Source: DASUPK01 sp963728875 (lineage in GTDB: Bacteria > Actinomycetota > Thermoleophilia > Solirubrobacterales > 70-9). From it: 64,000 nucleotides of DNA. The notes under the pieces are model-generated. The model made no database searches. It was not told the DNA's origin and worked only from the letters and a program-made list of their open reading frames with translations. Position numbers and translations under genes: made by a program. The stretch lies in NCBI GenBank assembly GCA_963728875.1, contig CAVSLJ010000002.1:558001-622000 (forward strand). Reading direction: 5' to 3'. Within the stretch, counting starts at the first letter, position 1, and each line of letters starts with the position of its first letter. Positions 16,529-25,159 of the stretch are shown here, in pieces.

Positions 16529-17578
16529 TCATTCCACCCGCTCGATCGCGGCTGACTCACGCCGGTCGATCAGGTCGAGGACGGCTTCCTCGATCGGCCC
16601 CTGGACCTCGGGCCATTCGGCGGGATCGTCGGGCAATTGCTCGAAGACCCCGCCGACGGTCAGGCCGCCGTCGAAGCGGTCGAAGATCCGGGGGTCGATA
16701 TACGACGCGCGGCAGACCGCCGGAGTGTTGCCGAGGTAGCGGGCCACCTCCTTGACGGCGTCGCGTTGCGCCCGCGCCCTGCCGCCCTTCGTGCTCAGGT
16801 CGCGCTGACGCGCCGAGGCCGCCAGGACGACCGCGGCGAGGACCGTGGCGTTCCAGGTCCTGAAGTCCTTGGCGCTGTGGGGTTCACCGATCGCCTCCTT
16901 GATGTATTCGTTGATGTCCTCGGAGCGCACATCGCTCCACCCGTCGCCGTCGCGATACGCGAGCAGCTCGTGGCCTCCCCCGCGGCGTTTTCGCAGCGTC
17001 CTGACGAGACCGGCGATGGCCCGATCGCCGACGACCTGCACGCGGCGCTTCCCGCCCTTCGCTTCGTAATCGAAGACGACCCTGTCGCCCTCGACCGCGA
17101 CGTGGCGCTTGCGCATCGTCGCCAGGCCGTAGGTCTCGTTCTCCTCCGCATAGCTCTCGGAGCCGATCCGAAAGAAGCCTCGGTCCAGCAGCCGGATCGA
17201 GCAGGCGAGCACCCGCTCTCGCGAGATGCGGCGCTTGCGGAGATCGCGCTCCGCCTGATCGCGCAGCTTCGGAAGCGCCCGGGCGAATTCCACCATCGCG
17301 TCGAACTTCTCGCGGTCTCGCCGCTCCCGCCAGCGGTCGTGGTAGCGGTACTGCTTCCGTCCGCGGGCGTCGGTCCCGGTGGCCTGGATGTGGCCCATCG
17401 GATCGGAGCAGATCCAGACGTCCTCCCACCCGGGCGGGATCACGAGCGAACCGATGCGCTCGATGGTTTCCCGATCGTCGATCCGCTCACCGTCCTCGTC
17501 GATGTACTCGAACCCTCGTCCCCGCTTCCGGCGCGTGATTCCCGGCGCCGCGCAGTCGCTCCGTCTCAGGCGGGACAT
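16529..17578 (-). CDS. Type IB DNA topoisomerase
   Basis: 349 aa, the size of poxvirus-like bacterial TopIB. N-terminal domain with IPPGWEDVWICSDPMGHIQATGTD split by several residues, catalytic-domain elements RIGSESYAEENETYGLAT, KDFRTWNATVLAAV, and nucleophile Tyr in CRASYIDPRIFD. It relaxes supercoils through a 3'-phosphotyrosine intermediate. Monocistronic; start codon ATG 17578. Confidence 0.93.
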   Translation of the reverse strand: MSRLRRSDCAAPGITRRKRGRGFEYIDEDGERIDDRETIERIGSLVIPPGWEDVWICSDPMGHIQATGTDARGRKQYRYHDRWRERRDREKFDAMVEFARALPKLRDQAERDLRKRRISRERVLACSIRLLDRGFFRIGSESYAEENETYGLATMRKRHVAVEGDRVVFDYEAKGGKRRVQVVGDRAIAGLVRTLRKRRGGGHELLAYRDGDGWSDVRSEDINEYIKEAIGEPHSAKDFRTWNATVLAAVVLAASARQRDLSTKGGRARAQRDAVKEVARYLGNTPAVCRASYIDPRIFDRFDGGLTVGGVFEQLPDDPAEWPEVQGPIEEAVLDLIDRRESAAIERVE

Positions 17579-17614
17579 GCGCCGTCAATACCCGCCGCGA
17601 GCAATAGTTAGCCC

Positions 17615-18505
17615 GTGGCGATCGTTGTCGGCACCTCGAGTTGGTCGGACCCCGGCTTCGTGGAGCACTGGTACCCGAAGGGCCTGGCGGCGAGGGACCG
17701 CCTCGGCTTCTACGCCGAGCGCTTCGACGCGGTGGAGCTCAACTCGAGCTTCTACGCGATCCCCGCGACGTCGACGGTCGAGGGGTGGGCGGAGCGGACC
17801 CCTGACGGATTCCAGTTCGACGTCAAGCTCCACAAGCTCCTCTCGCACCACGCGGCCCGGCTCAAGGAGCTCCCCTCGGACCTCCGAGACGAGGCGGAGA
17901 CCAACGAGCGGGGACGCGTTCTCCTCGATCGGGCGCTGCTCGACGAGATGGTGCGCCGGACGGCCGAGTCGATGAAGCCGCTGGCGGACGTCGGCAAGCT
18001 CACCTCCTACCTGCTCCAACTCACGCCCGCCTTCGATCCCCGCGAGAACGATCTGGACGAGCTCGCTCCGGTGATCGACGGTCTCGCCCCCACCCCGGTC
18101 GCGGTCGAGTTCCGGCGGCGAAGCTGGGCCTCGCCGAAGCGCTTCGAGCAGGTCCTCGATTGGCTTTCGGCGCACGATGCCGTGTTCGTATGCGTCGACT
18201 CCCCGCCCGGCGACCACGTTCCGATCTTCCCGCCGATCGACGCCGTCACCAGCGACTCGCTGGCGTACATGCGCGCGCACGGCCGCAACACCGAGGGCTA
18301 CCTGCACGGACGCAGTGTCGCGGAGCGCTTCGACTACGACTACCCGAAGCAGGAGCTCGAGGAGATCGCCACGCGGGCGAAGGCGACGGGCTCGGAGGCC
18401 GAGCAGGTCCACGTCATGTTCAACAACAACGCGCGTGAGCTGGCGCCGAAGGCCGCGCGCGCCCTGCGCGGGATTCTCGGCCAGGACCCCGGTCCGGAGC
18501 CCTGA
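17615..18505 (+). CDS. DUF72 domain protein (copy 2)
   Basis: 296 aa, GTG start. VGTSSWSDPGFVEHWYPKG, YAERFDAVELNSSFYAIP, QFDVKLHKLLSHH, VAVEFRRRSW, VMFNNNARELA. It is a longer DUF72 branch than copy 1 with an insertion around 85-115. Function unknown. Divergent from topoisomerase IB. Confidence 0.85.
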   Translation: MAIVVGTSSWSDPGFVEHWYPKGLAARDRLGFYAERFDAVELNSSFYAIPATSTVEGWAERTPDGFQFDVKLHKLLSHHAARLKELPSDLRDEAETNERGRVLLDRALLDEMVRRTAESMKPLADVGKLTSYLLQLTPAFDPRENDLDELAPVIDGLAPTPVAVEFRRRSWASPKRFEQVLDWLSAHDAVFVCVDSPPGDHVPIFPPIDAVTSDSLAYMRAHGRNTEGYLHGRSVAERFDYDYPKQELEEIATRAKATGSEAEQVHVMFNNNARELAPKAARALRGILGQDPGPEP

Positions 18506-18563
18506 ACGGCGCGTTGTTTACGCCACGGCGGCATCCGCCCAACAAAAGGGCCGAACTTAACGA

Positions 18564-18774
18564 CCGGCGAGGCGACCCCAGGGGGATGAAGGCCGCCTCG
18601 CCGGGTTGGCCAACGATCTGGACGCCTAAAAACGGGTGCCGTTGGCCGGGGATCCGGATGCAGGTTCCACCCTATGCACCGCCGTGCGCACGAACATCCG
18701 CATCGACCCGCAGATCCAGTCAGTACAAATCCCGGTGCTTCTCCCTGACGCCTGGGAGCACGGTCCCCAGGCGT
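18564..18774 (+). other. Structured non-coding leader upstream of ccdA (candidate RNA element)
   Basis: The 291-bp gap 18506-18796 has no convincing gene. It holds three perfect stems: CCGGCGAGGCG with CGCCTCGCCGG (18564-18574 / 18594-18604), GGCCAACG with CGTTGGCC (18608-18615 / 18640-18647), and ACGCCTGGG with CCCAGGCGT (18748-18756 / 18766-18774), the last ending 22 bp before the ccdA start. I do not recognise a known riboswitch class. Function as a leader or attenuator is inference. Confidence 0.35.
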
Positions 18775-18796
18775 GGCGTCCGCCAGAATCACCCGC

Positions 18797-19543
18797 ATGA
18801 GCAGCGATCCCGCGGCGGGCATCGGCGTCCTCACGGCACTTGCGGCCGGGATCGTCTCCTTCCTCTCACCCTGCGTACTGCCGCTCGTCCCGGGCTATCT
18901 CTCGGCTGTGACCGGACTCGCGGCGGCGGATCTCGAGAAGGCCGACTGGCGCCGGGTGATCGTCCCGAGCCTGTTGTTCGTGTCGAGCTTCTCGGCGATC
19001 TTCATCCTGTTGGGGCTGGGAGCGACGGGGATCGGCAGCACGCTCCAGGAGCACCAGCTGCTCCTCGACAAGATCGCGGCCTGGGTGATCATCGCGATGG
19101 GCGTCCTCTTCGTCAGCGCCCTCTTCATCCCGCAGCTCAATCGCGAGTGGCACGTCGAGGGGCTTCTGGAACGGGCCGGGACGGGCGGCCCGGTGGTCGC
19201 GGGCCTCGCCTTCGGCCTCGCCTGGACGCCGTGCATCGGGCCGACGCTCGCCGCCATTCTCAGCGCCGCCGCCGTCTCCGGCTCGGCGCTGCACGGCGGT
19301 CTCCTGCTCGCCGTCTACTCCGCGGGCCTGGCGATTCCCTTCCTGCTCACCTCGGTCGCCTTCAGCCGGATGACCACCGCCTTCGCGGTCGTCAAGCGCC
19401 ACTACCCGCTGATCATGGCGATCGGCGGACTGATCCTGATCGTCTTCGGGGTTGCGATCCTGACCGGCTGGTTCGACACCTTCAACCGCTGGGCGCAGGA
19501 CCTGCTCAACAGCCTCGGCATCAACTGGTCGTCGGAGGTCTGA
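18797..19543 (+). CDS. ccdA: Cytochrome c biogenesis protein CcdA
   Basis: 248 aa, six membrane helices. The two redox cysteines sit in FLSPCVLPLVPGYL and WTPCIGPTLAAIL, as in CcdA/DsbD-beta, which pass electrons from cytoplasmic thioredoxin to extracytoplasmic thiol proteins. ATG 18797 fits the family N-terminus. No ResB/ResC gene is adjacent, so its partner may be a thiol-disulfide protein elsewhere. Confidence 0.92.
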   Translation: MSSDPAAGIGVLTALAAGIVSFLSPCVLPLVPGYLSAVTGLAAADLEKADWRRVIVPSLLFVSSFSAIFILLGLGATGIGSTLQEHQLLLDKIAAWVIIAMGVLFVSALFIPQLNREWHVEGLLERAGTGGPVVAGLAFGLAWTPCIGPTLAAILSAAAVSGSALHGGLLLAVYSAGLAIPFLLTSVAFSRMTTAFAVVKRHYPLIMAIGGLILIVFGVAILTGWFDTFNRWAQDLLNSLGINWSSEV

Positions 19544-19587
19544 AGACCCGGATTTGGCCAGCCAGCCAGTTTCCCTAGACTCCGCGA

Positions 19588-20994
19588 ATGGCCGCCAAGC
19601 CCACCACCGCCGTGATCGGCGCCGGCATCAGCGGCCTCACCGCCGGCAAGGCCTTCTCCGGCTGGGGCCTCCCCTACACGTGCTTCGAGGCCAGCGACGA
19701 CGTCGGCGGCAACTGGTACTTCGGCAACCCGAACGGGCGCTCCTCGGCCTACCAGTCGCTCCACATCGACACGTCCCGCGACGGCGTGTCGTTCCGGGAC
19801 ATGCCGATGGGCCCTGACGAGTACCCGGACTACCCACATCACACGCAGATCCTGGATTACCTCCATCGCTACGCCGACGCGTTCTCGCTGCGGGACCGCA
19901 TCCGGTTCGAGACGCCGGTCGAGCATGCCGAGCGCAAGCCCGGCGGCGGCTGGGAGATCACCCTGGGCGACGGATCGGCCGAGGAGTTCGACTTCCTGGT
20001 CGTCGGAAACGGCCATCACTGGGATCCCCGCTTCCCGAACTTCCCCGGCAGCTTCGACGGCGAGACGATCCACTCCCACCACTACATCGGCCCACAGGAT
20101 CCCCTCGACCTGATGGGCAAGCGCGTGCTGGTCGTCGGGATCGGCAACAGCGCCGTCGACATCGTCTCCGAGCTCTCGCGTAAGGGGGTCGCCGAGAAGG
20201 TCTTTCTCTCCACTCGCAGCGGCGCCTGGGTGATGCCCAAGTACTTCATGGGCCGCCCGTTGGACACGCTGGTGAAGATCAACCCGCGTCTGCCGCTGGG
20301 CCTCCAGCGCCGGATGGCTCGCATCCTGCCGCGGCTCGCCTCCGGGCGGATGGAGGACTTCGGTCTCCCCCACCCCAACCACAACTTCATGGAGGCGCAC
20401 CCCACGGTCTCCAGCGAGCTGCTGCTGCGGCTCGGCTCGGGCGACGCGGAGGCGAAGCCCAACGTCCAGCAGCTCGATGGGCGCAGCGTCGTCTTCGAGG
20501 ACGGCTCCATCGAGGAGATCGACGCGATCGTGTACGCCACGGGCTACAAGATCACCTTCCCCTTCTTCGCCGAGGACTTCCTCGCCGCGCCGGACAACCG
20601 TTTCCCCCTCTACAAGCGGATCTTCAAGCCGGGGATCGACGACCTTGCCTTCGTCGGCTTCGCGCAGACCATCCCGACGCTGTTCCCGTTCATCGAGCTC
20701 CAGTCGAAGCTGGTGGCCCGCTACGCCGGTGGCGACTACGCGCTGCCTCCCGTCAGCGAGATGGAGGAGACGATCCGCCGCGACCAGCAGATTCACTCCG
20801 GGAACTACACGGATCGCCCCCGCCACACGATGCAGGTCGAGTGGTACACGTACGAGCACGACATCTGGAGGCGGGAGATCCCGGCTGGACGCGAGCGCGC
20901 CGAGCGGGGAATGGCTCCGAAGCTCGCCGGCCGCGTGCTGACTGCGGATAGCGCGAGGGTGCTCCGAGGCAGAGCCGAGGAGCAACCCGTCTGA
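19588..20994 (+). CDS. Flavin-containing monooxygenase
   Basis: 468 aa. FAD site VIGAGISGLTAG, FMO motif FPGSFDGETIHSHHY, NADPH site VVGIGNSAVD, and VYATGYK. These enzymes oxygenate N, S or carbonyl groups with NADPH and O2. The stop overlaps the following hydrolase gene (TGATG), so the two work together; a Baeyer-Villiger oxidation followed by ester hydrolysis is one possibility, unproven. Confidence 0.9.
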   Translation: MAAKPTTAVIGAGISGLTAGKAFSGWGLPYTCFEASDDVGGNWYFGNPNGRSSAYQSLHIDTSRDGVSFRDMPMGPDEYPDYPHHTQILDYLHRYADAFSLRDRIRFETPVEHAERKPGGGWEITLGDGSAEEFDFLVVGNGHHWDPRFPNFPGSFDGETIHSHHYIGPQDPLDLMGKRVLVVGIGNSAVDIVSELSRKGVAEKVFLSTRSGAWVMPKYFMGRPLDTLVKINPRLPLGLQRRMARILPRLASGRMEDFGLPHPNHNFMEAHPTVSSELLLRLGSGDAEAKPNVQQLDGRSVVFEDGSIEEIDAIVYATGYKITFPFFAEDFLAAPDNRFPLYKRIFKPGIDDLAFVGFAQTIPTLFPFIELQSKLVARYAGGDYALPPVSEMEETIRRDQQIHSGNYTDRPRHTMQVEWYTYEHDIWRREIPAGRERAERGMAPKLAGRVLTADSARVLRGRAEEQPV

Positions 20995-21950
20995 TGGGAA
21001 GGCCTAGTCAAGTTGACGTTTCTTTCCCCAGCCATGGGGAGACCTGCGCCGGCTGGCACCTGTCCGCCGAGGGCGATGCGTTCGCCGGCGAACGCGGGCG
21101 GCCCTGCGTCGTCATGGCGCACGGCTTCGGCGGCACCATGGACTCCGGCCTGCTGCCGTTCGCCGAGGCGTTCGCCGAGGCGGGCCTGGACGTGCTGCTC
21201 TTCGACTACCGCTGCTTCGCCAATTCGACGGGTGAGCCGCGCCAGCTCGCCCAGCCCTCCCGCCATCGCGAGGACTACGCGGCGGCGGTTGAGTTCGCCC
21301 GCGGCCTCGAAGGCGTGGACCCCGACCGCATCGTGCTCTGGGGAACCTCCTGGTCTGGCGGCCACGCCGTTTACGTGGCCGCTGACGATCCGCGAATCGC
21401 GGCGATCATCTGCCAGACGCCGGACCTCGACGGGTTCCGCGCCCTCGAGCAGGTCCGCCGCTACGCCGGCCTCGGCCATCAGCTCCGGCTCAGCCTGCTC
21501 GGGTTCCGGGACGGGATCGGGTCGCTTCTGGGGCGGGAGCCGCTGATGGTCCCGATCGTCGGTCGCCCGGGCGAGCTCGCGGCGATGAGCAGCGAGGAGT
21601 CGGAGCCCGGAATGCTTGCGATCGCGGGGCCGACCTGGCGAAACGAGGTCACCGCTCGCGGGGCTTCGGCCGAGCTGCTCAACCGCGCGGTCACGAAGAT
21701 GGACAAGGTCAGCTGCCCGATCCTGGTGCAGATCGCGGATCGCGACACGGTCGCCCCGGCCGCCGCGACGCGGGCCGCCGCCTGGCGCGCCAAGGGCCAC
21801 GTCCAGGTCCACGAGTACCCGATCGCGCATTTCGACATCTACGTGGGCGAGGGGCGCGAGCGCGCGATCGCAGACCAGCTCCGCTTCCTGCGGCAGAACC
21901 TGGGCGAACTCGAAGCCCGCGAGCCGGTCGCTCTAAGCTCAAAGACGTGA
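20994..21950 (+). CDS. Alpha/beta hydrolase (dienelactone-hydrolase-like)
   Basis: 318 aa. VVMAHGFGGTMDSG, LLFDYRCFANSTGEPR, nucleophile GTSWSGGHAVYVA, acid in QIADRDTVAP, His in PIAHFDIYVG: a complete triad. Coupled to the FMO upstream and overlapping the thioredoxin gene downstream (GTGA). Substrate unknown. Confidence 0.87.
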   Translation: MGRPSQVDVSFPSHGETCAGWHLSAEGDAFAGERGRPCVVMAHGFGGTMDSGLLPFAEAFAEAGLDVLLFDYRCFANSTGEPRQLAQPSRHREDYAAAVEFARGLEGVDPDRIVLWGTSWSGGHAVYVAADDPRIAAIICQTPDLDGFRALEQVRRYAGLGHQLRLSLLGFRDGIGSLLGREPLMVPIVGRPGELAAMSSEESEPGMLAIAGPTWRNEVTARGASAELLNRAVTKMDKVSCPILVQIADRDTVAPAAATRAAAWRAKGHVQVHEYPIAHFDIYVGEGRERAIADQLRFLRQNLGELEAREPVALSSKT

Positions 21951-22705
21951 TCTCAGACGTCAGCGAGCAGGAGTTCGAGGCCAAGGTCATCGAGCGCTCC
22001 AAGCAGGTGCCGGTGGTCGTCGACTTCTGGGCCGAGTGGTGTGGCCCGTGCCGGACGCTGGGCCCGGCGATCGAAGACGCCGTCCGGAAGCGGAACGGCG
22101 AGATCGAGTTGGCCAAGGTCGACACCGATCGGAATCCCAACATCGCCATCAAGTACGAGATCGCCAGCATCCCCGCCGTCAAGGCCTTCAAGGACGGCGA
22201 GGTCGTCTCCGAGTTCATCGGCGCCGTCCCCCCCGCCCGGATCGAGGCCTTCCTGAACGAGATCGTTCCCTCCGAGGCCGACCGGCTGGCCGTTTCGGAC
22301 GACGAGGAGTCCCTCCGCAAGGCGCTCGAGCTCGATCCGCGGCACGCGCAGGCGGCGATCGGCCTGGGCCGGATCATGCTCGGCCGGGGCGAATCCGACG
22401 AGGCGCTCGACCTGCTCAAGGCGTTCCCGCACGACTTCGTGGCCGACGGCCTGGCGGCTCGGGCGGAGCTCTCCGCGTCAGGGAACGGAGCCGGCGCCGA
22501 CGAGCTTCAGAGGGCTTTCGCGGCCTGGGACGCTGGCGATCCCGGTGAGGCGCTCGAACAGCTGCAGGGCGTCCTGGCGAGCGAAGAGGATCCAGCCCGC
22601 AAGGATCAGCTTCGTCGCGTCATGGTCGCGATCTTCACCGAGCTGGGCGCGGACGATCCGCTCGCCCGGGAGCACCGCCGCCGGCTGGCGGCGGCTCTGA
22701 ACTAG
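21947..22705 (+). CDS. Thioredoxin-TPR protein (YbbN/CnoX-like)
   Basis: 252 aa, GTG start. Thioredoxin domain (1-110) with an intact VDFWAEWCGPCRTLGPA, then C-terminal TPR-like repeats (ALELDPRHAQAAIGLGRI and following) ending RRLAAALN. In E. coli CnoX protects proteins from oxidative stress and hands them to chaperones; the E. coli protein lacks the full CxxC, whereas this one keeps WCGPC. It ends at the repeat element at 22706. Confidence 0.88.
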   Translation: MISDVSEQEFEAKVIERSKQVPVVVDFWAEWCGPCRTLGPAIEDAVRKRNGEIELAKVDTDRNPNIAIKYEIASIPAVKAFKDGEVVSEFIGAVPPARIEAFLNEIVPSEADRLAVSDDEESLRKALELDPRHAQAAIGLGRIMLGRGESDEALDLLKAFPHDFVADGLAARAELSASGNGAGADELQRAFAAWDAGDPGEALEQLQGVLASEEDPARKDQLRRVMVAIFTELGADDPLAREHRRRLAAALN

Positions 22706-22810
22706 CGCACCACGGCTTCGCCATCAGGCCGCGGCCACGAGCGGCCGCCCCACACAAGTCGCTGCGGGCTTCGCCCTCCGCTCCAAAGTGGAGCGGCCTG
22801 GTGGCCGCTA
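22703..22810. repeat. Dispersed ~100-bp hairpin repeat, copy A
   Basis: Fills exactly the space between the TAG of the thioredoxin gene and the TAG of the convergent small gene. Its reverse complement is about 94% identical to 33968-34069, with differences that are nearly all transitions. It contains several hairpins (e.g. GCGGCC-loop-GGCCGC, CCGCTCCA / TGGAGCGG, GGGCGAAGCCC). Probably a REP-like element or bidirectional terminator. Confidence 0.85.
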
Positions 22811-23107
22811 GGCAGGGGGCTCCGGCGTCGACGGGCCGGTCGGGACGGCGACCTCGATCGGGATCCCCAGGGCCTCGGCCTCCTCGATCCCCTCTCCCTC
22901 CTGATCGCGGGAGCAGATGATCCGGAAGGCGCCGGTGCCGAGCTCGGGGTCGGGGACGATCGGCAGGCCGCGGATCTCGTCCCAGCCGAGGCGCTCCACC
23001 TCGAACGGGTTCATCCGCACCTCGCTGGCCGGGAACGGGCAGCTCGAGTTGTGCTGATCGATGGCCTTTGAAATGGCCTCGAGGTTTCTTGCCTCGGCGT
23101 TCGTCAC
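22808..23107 (-). CDS. Hypothetical protein, 99 aa
   Basis: GTG start, ends at the repeat. No recognised domain. Predicted soluble, acidic, with RMNPFEVERLGWDEI in the middle and a Pro-rich end. It is divergent from dinB (57 bp) and codon use fits coding DNA. Function unknown. Confidence 0.6.
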   Translation of the reverse strand: MTNAEARNLEAISKAIDQHNSSCPFPASEVRMNPFEVERLGWDEIRGLPIVPDPELGTGAFRIICSRDQEGEGIEEAEALGIPIEVAVPTGPSTPEPPA

Positions 23108-23164
23108 CGCCGCCCAAAATAGCGCCCTCCGTCCAGGAGCGGGCGTAATCTCAGTCGGTCGCAG

Positions 23165-24211
23165 GTGATCGCCCACGTGGACATGGATGCCTTCTATGTG
23201 TCGATCGAGATGCTGCGGCATCCCGAGCTGCGTGGGAAGCCGGTGGTGGTCGCCTACGACGGCCCGCGGGGCGTGGTCACCACCGCCTCCTATGAGGCGC
23301 GCAAGTACGGCGTGCACTCCGCCCTGCCGATGGTGACCGCCCGCCGTTGCTGCCCCGAGCTGACCGTCCTCCCCGTCGACATGCAGCTGTACAAGCGGGG
23401 CTCAGTGAAGGTGATGGAGACGCTGCGGGAGTTCAGCGACGAGGTCGAGGTCGTCGGCCTGGACGAGGCGTACGTCGACCTCTCCGGGTCCCCCGTGCCC
23501 CAGTCGCGCGCCCACGAGATCAAGCGGCGCATCAGGGAGGCCACCTGGCTCGTCTGCTCGATCGGGCTGGCGCCGAACAAGCTGATGGCGAAGATCGCCT
23601 CGGACCTCGACAAGCCCGACGGCTTCTTCGTCCTCGGCCACGACAACTGGCTCGAGACAGTCGGGGAGAGACCCGCCTCGCTGCTGCCCGGGGTGGGCCC
23701 CAAGACGCTCGAGCGGTTGCGGGCCAGCGGCGTCGAGACGGTCGGGCAGCTGGCGGAGGCCGACGAGCGCACTCTGGGGATGGCCTTCGGCCCGAACCAC
23801 GGCAGCGGCTTGCGCGCGCGGGCCAACGGGATCGGCAGCACCAAGCTCAACGAGGATCGTGTGCGGAAATCGGAGAGCCGCGAGACCACCTTCCCCGAGG
23901 ACGTCACCGACCCCGCCCTCCTCTACGAGACCGTCGAGCGGCTCGCCCGCTCGGTCTGCGAGAGCCTCGCGCAGAACAAGCGCCGCGGGCGAACGGTGAC
24001 GCTGAAGATCCGCCTCCAGCCGTTCAAGACCTACACGCGCTCGCGGACCCTCCCCTCCCACACCTGCGACCCGGCGGAGGTCGTCGCGACCGCTCGCGAG
24101 CTGCTCGAGCGCTTCGACCCGCAGCGGCCGGTGCGGCTGGTGGGAGTCGGCCTGGCCGGGCTGGCGGAGGAGGAAGCTCCTCGACACCAGCCCGGCCAGT
24201 TGGCCGTCTAG
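23165..24211 (+). CDS. dinB: DNA polymerase IV
   Basis: 348 aa Y-family polymerase. Catalytic carboxylates in HVDMDAFYVSIE and VVGLDEAYVDLSG; ICSIG-type palm strand LVCSIGLAPNKLMAKIASD; LLPGVGPKT helix-hairpin-helix; little-finger domain ending LVGVGLAGLA. Error-prone translesion synthesis. No C-terminal clamp-binding pentapeptide of the usual QLxLF form is obvious. GTG start 23165. Confidence 0.95.
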   Translation: MIAHVDMDAFYVSIEMLRHPELRGKPVVVAYDGPRGVVTTASYEARKYGVHSALPMVTARRCCPELTVLPVDMQLYKRGSVKVMETLREFSDEVEVVGLDEAYVDLSGSPVPQSRAHEIKRRIREATWLVCSIGLAPNKLMAKIASDLDKPDGFFVLGHDNWLETVGERPASLLPGVGPKTLERLRASGVETVGQLAEADERTLGMAFGPNHGSGLRARANGIGSTKLNEDRVRKSESRETTFPEDVTDPALLYETVERLARSVCESLAQNKRRGRTVTLKIRLQPFKTYTRSRTLPSHTCDPAEVVATARELLERFDPQRPVRLVGVGLAGLAEEEAPRHQPGQLAV

Positions 24212-24220
24212 CGCGTGGTT

Positions 24221-24883
24221 CTAGCGCGTGGTCAGCACGGTCCCCGTGGAGGGGAAGCCGAGCTTGGCCTTGGTGGCCGCCGTCAGGTCGTACTCGCGGT
24301 TGCCCGCGAACGGGCCCCTGTCGATCACGGGGACCGTGACGGTCTTGCCGCGGTACCGGAGCGTGACCTTCGAGCCGCAGGGGAGCGTCTTGTTCGCGAC
24401 GCCCAGCTTGCTGGGGCTCAGCGTGCCACCGCAGGCCAGGCCGCCGCCGTAGAGGCCGGGGCCGTAGTACGAGGCCTCGGCCGCCCTGAAGGCGTTCACC
24501 GTGATGCCGTGCGAGCGAACGGTGGAACCGATAACCGTCGCGCGTGCCCGGTAGACACCGGAGCCGGCGGCGTGCCAGCGCACCTTGAAGGCACCGTCGG
24601 CCTGTGAGCGGGTATGGAGCCTGCGCCCGCCGACCTGGACGATGACCGCCCTGCTGCCGCCCGGGGTGACGCGGCCGTGGAGCTTGACGGCGTGATGAGC
24701 CATCACGTTCCGGTGGCCCGTCAGGCTGATCCCGGTGGCGGGGCTGCCGGACGCGGTCGCCTCCGGGCCGGTTCCGGTCACGGGAACGACCGAAGCGCCC
24801 GCGATGCCTGCTGTGATCATCATTGCCAGGGCGGGCAGCAGCGCTAGCGCAGCCCGCCTCCGCTTCCAACGGAAGCGACGCAA
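24221..24883 (-). CDS. Secreted RlpA-like (double-psi beta-barrel) protein
   Basis: 220 aa from TTG 24883, preceded by an AGGTGG ribosome site 6 bp away. Basic N-terminus and signal peptide (to about residue 30), an Ig-like middle region, then the RlpA/3D barrel with ASYYGPGLYGGGLACGGTL, LPCGSKVTLRYRGKT and PVIDRGPF. RlpA proteins cut or bind peptidoglycan. Expression is probably controlled by the c-di-AMP riboswitch just upstream. Confidence 0.88.
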   Translation of the reverse strand: MRRFRWKRRRAALALLPALAMMITAGIAGASVVPVTGTGPEATASGSPATGISLTGHRNVMAHHAVKLHGRVTPGGSRAVIVQVGGRRLHTRSQADGAFKVRWHAAGSGVYRARATVIGSTVRSHGITVNAFRAAEASYYGPGLYGGGLACGGTLSPSKLGVANKTLPCGSKVTLRYRGKTVTVPVIDRGPFAGNREYDLTAATKAKLGFPSTGTVLTTR

Positions 24884-24899
24884 GTGAATCCACCTGCCT

Positions 24900-25075
24900 C
24901 TCTCTGCCGCCTACGGGGTTAGCTGACGGGCTCGCAGCAGTTCTGACGAAACGGGTTGCTCCTTACGGAGCACCCTCGCGTCTCACTTCCGCTAAGGACG
25001 GAACACCGTCCCATTCGCCCCGGTGAATCTGTGGTTCCCCCGCTGGCCCGACATCCGTCAAGGCCACTCGGCGAG
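24900..25075 (-). promoter_or_regulatory. ydaO-type cyclic di-AMP riboswitch
   Basis: On the minus strand, upstream of the RlpA-like gene, the conserved class blocks occur in order: GGGGGAACCA (near 25040), GGGGCGAATGG (near 25020), and the 3' block CCCGTCAGCTAACCCCGTAG (about 24910-24930), nearly the family consensus. These riboswitches bind c-di-AMP and in actinobacteria often sit before cell-wall hydrolase genes. The exact 5' limit is approximate. Confidence 0.88.
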
Positions 25076-25159
25076 TTGTTTGGTGACTATCGACGCGGCA
25101 GGGTAGGTTCGCAATTTGCGTACTTGTGTGACGATCAGCACAGTTGGTATGCGACGATC

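Noticed and set aside
18506..18796. Second c-di-AMP riboswitch or RNase P/SRP RNA upstream of ccdA
   Set aside because: The conserved ydaO blocks seen at 24.9 kb are absent and no RNase P or SRP hallmark sequence is present; kept only as an unclassified structured leader.
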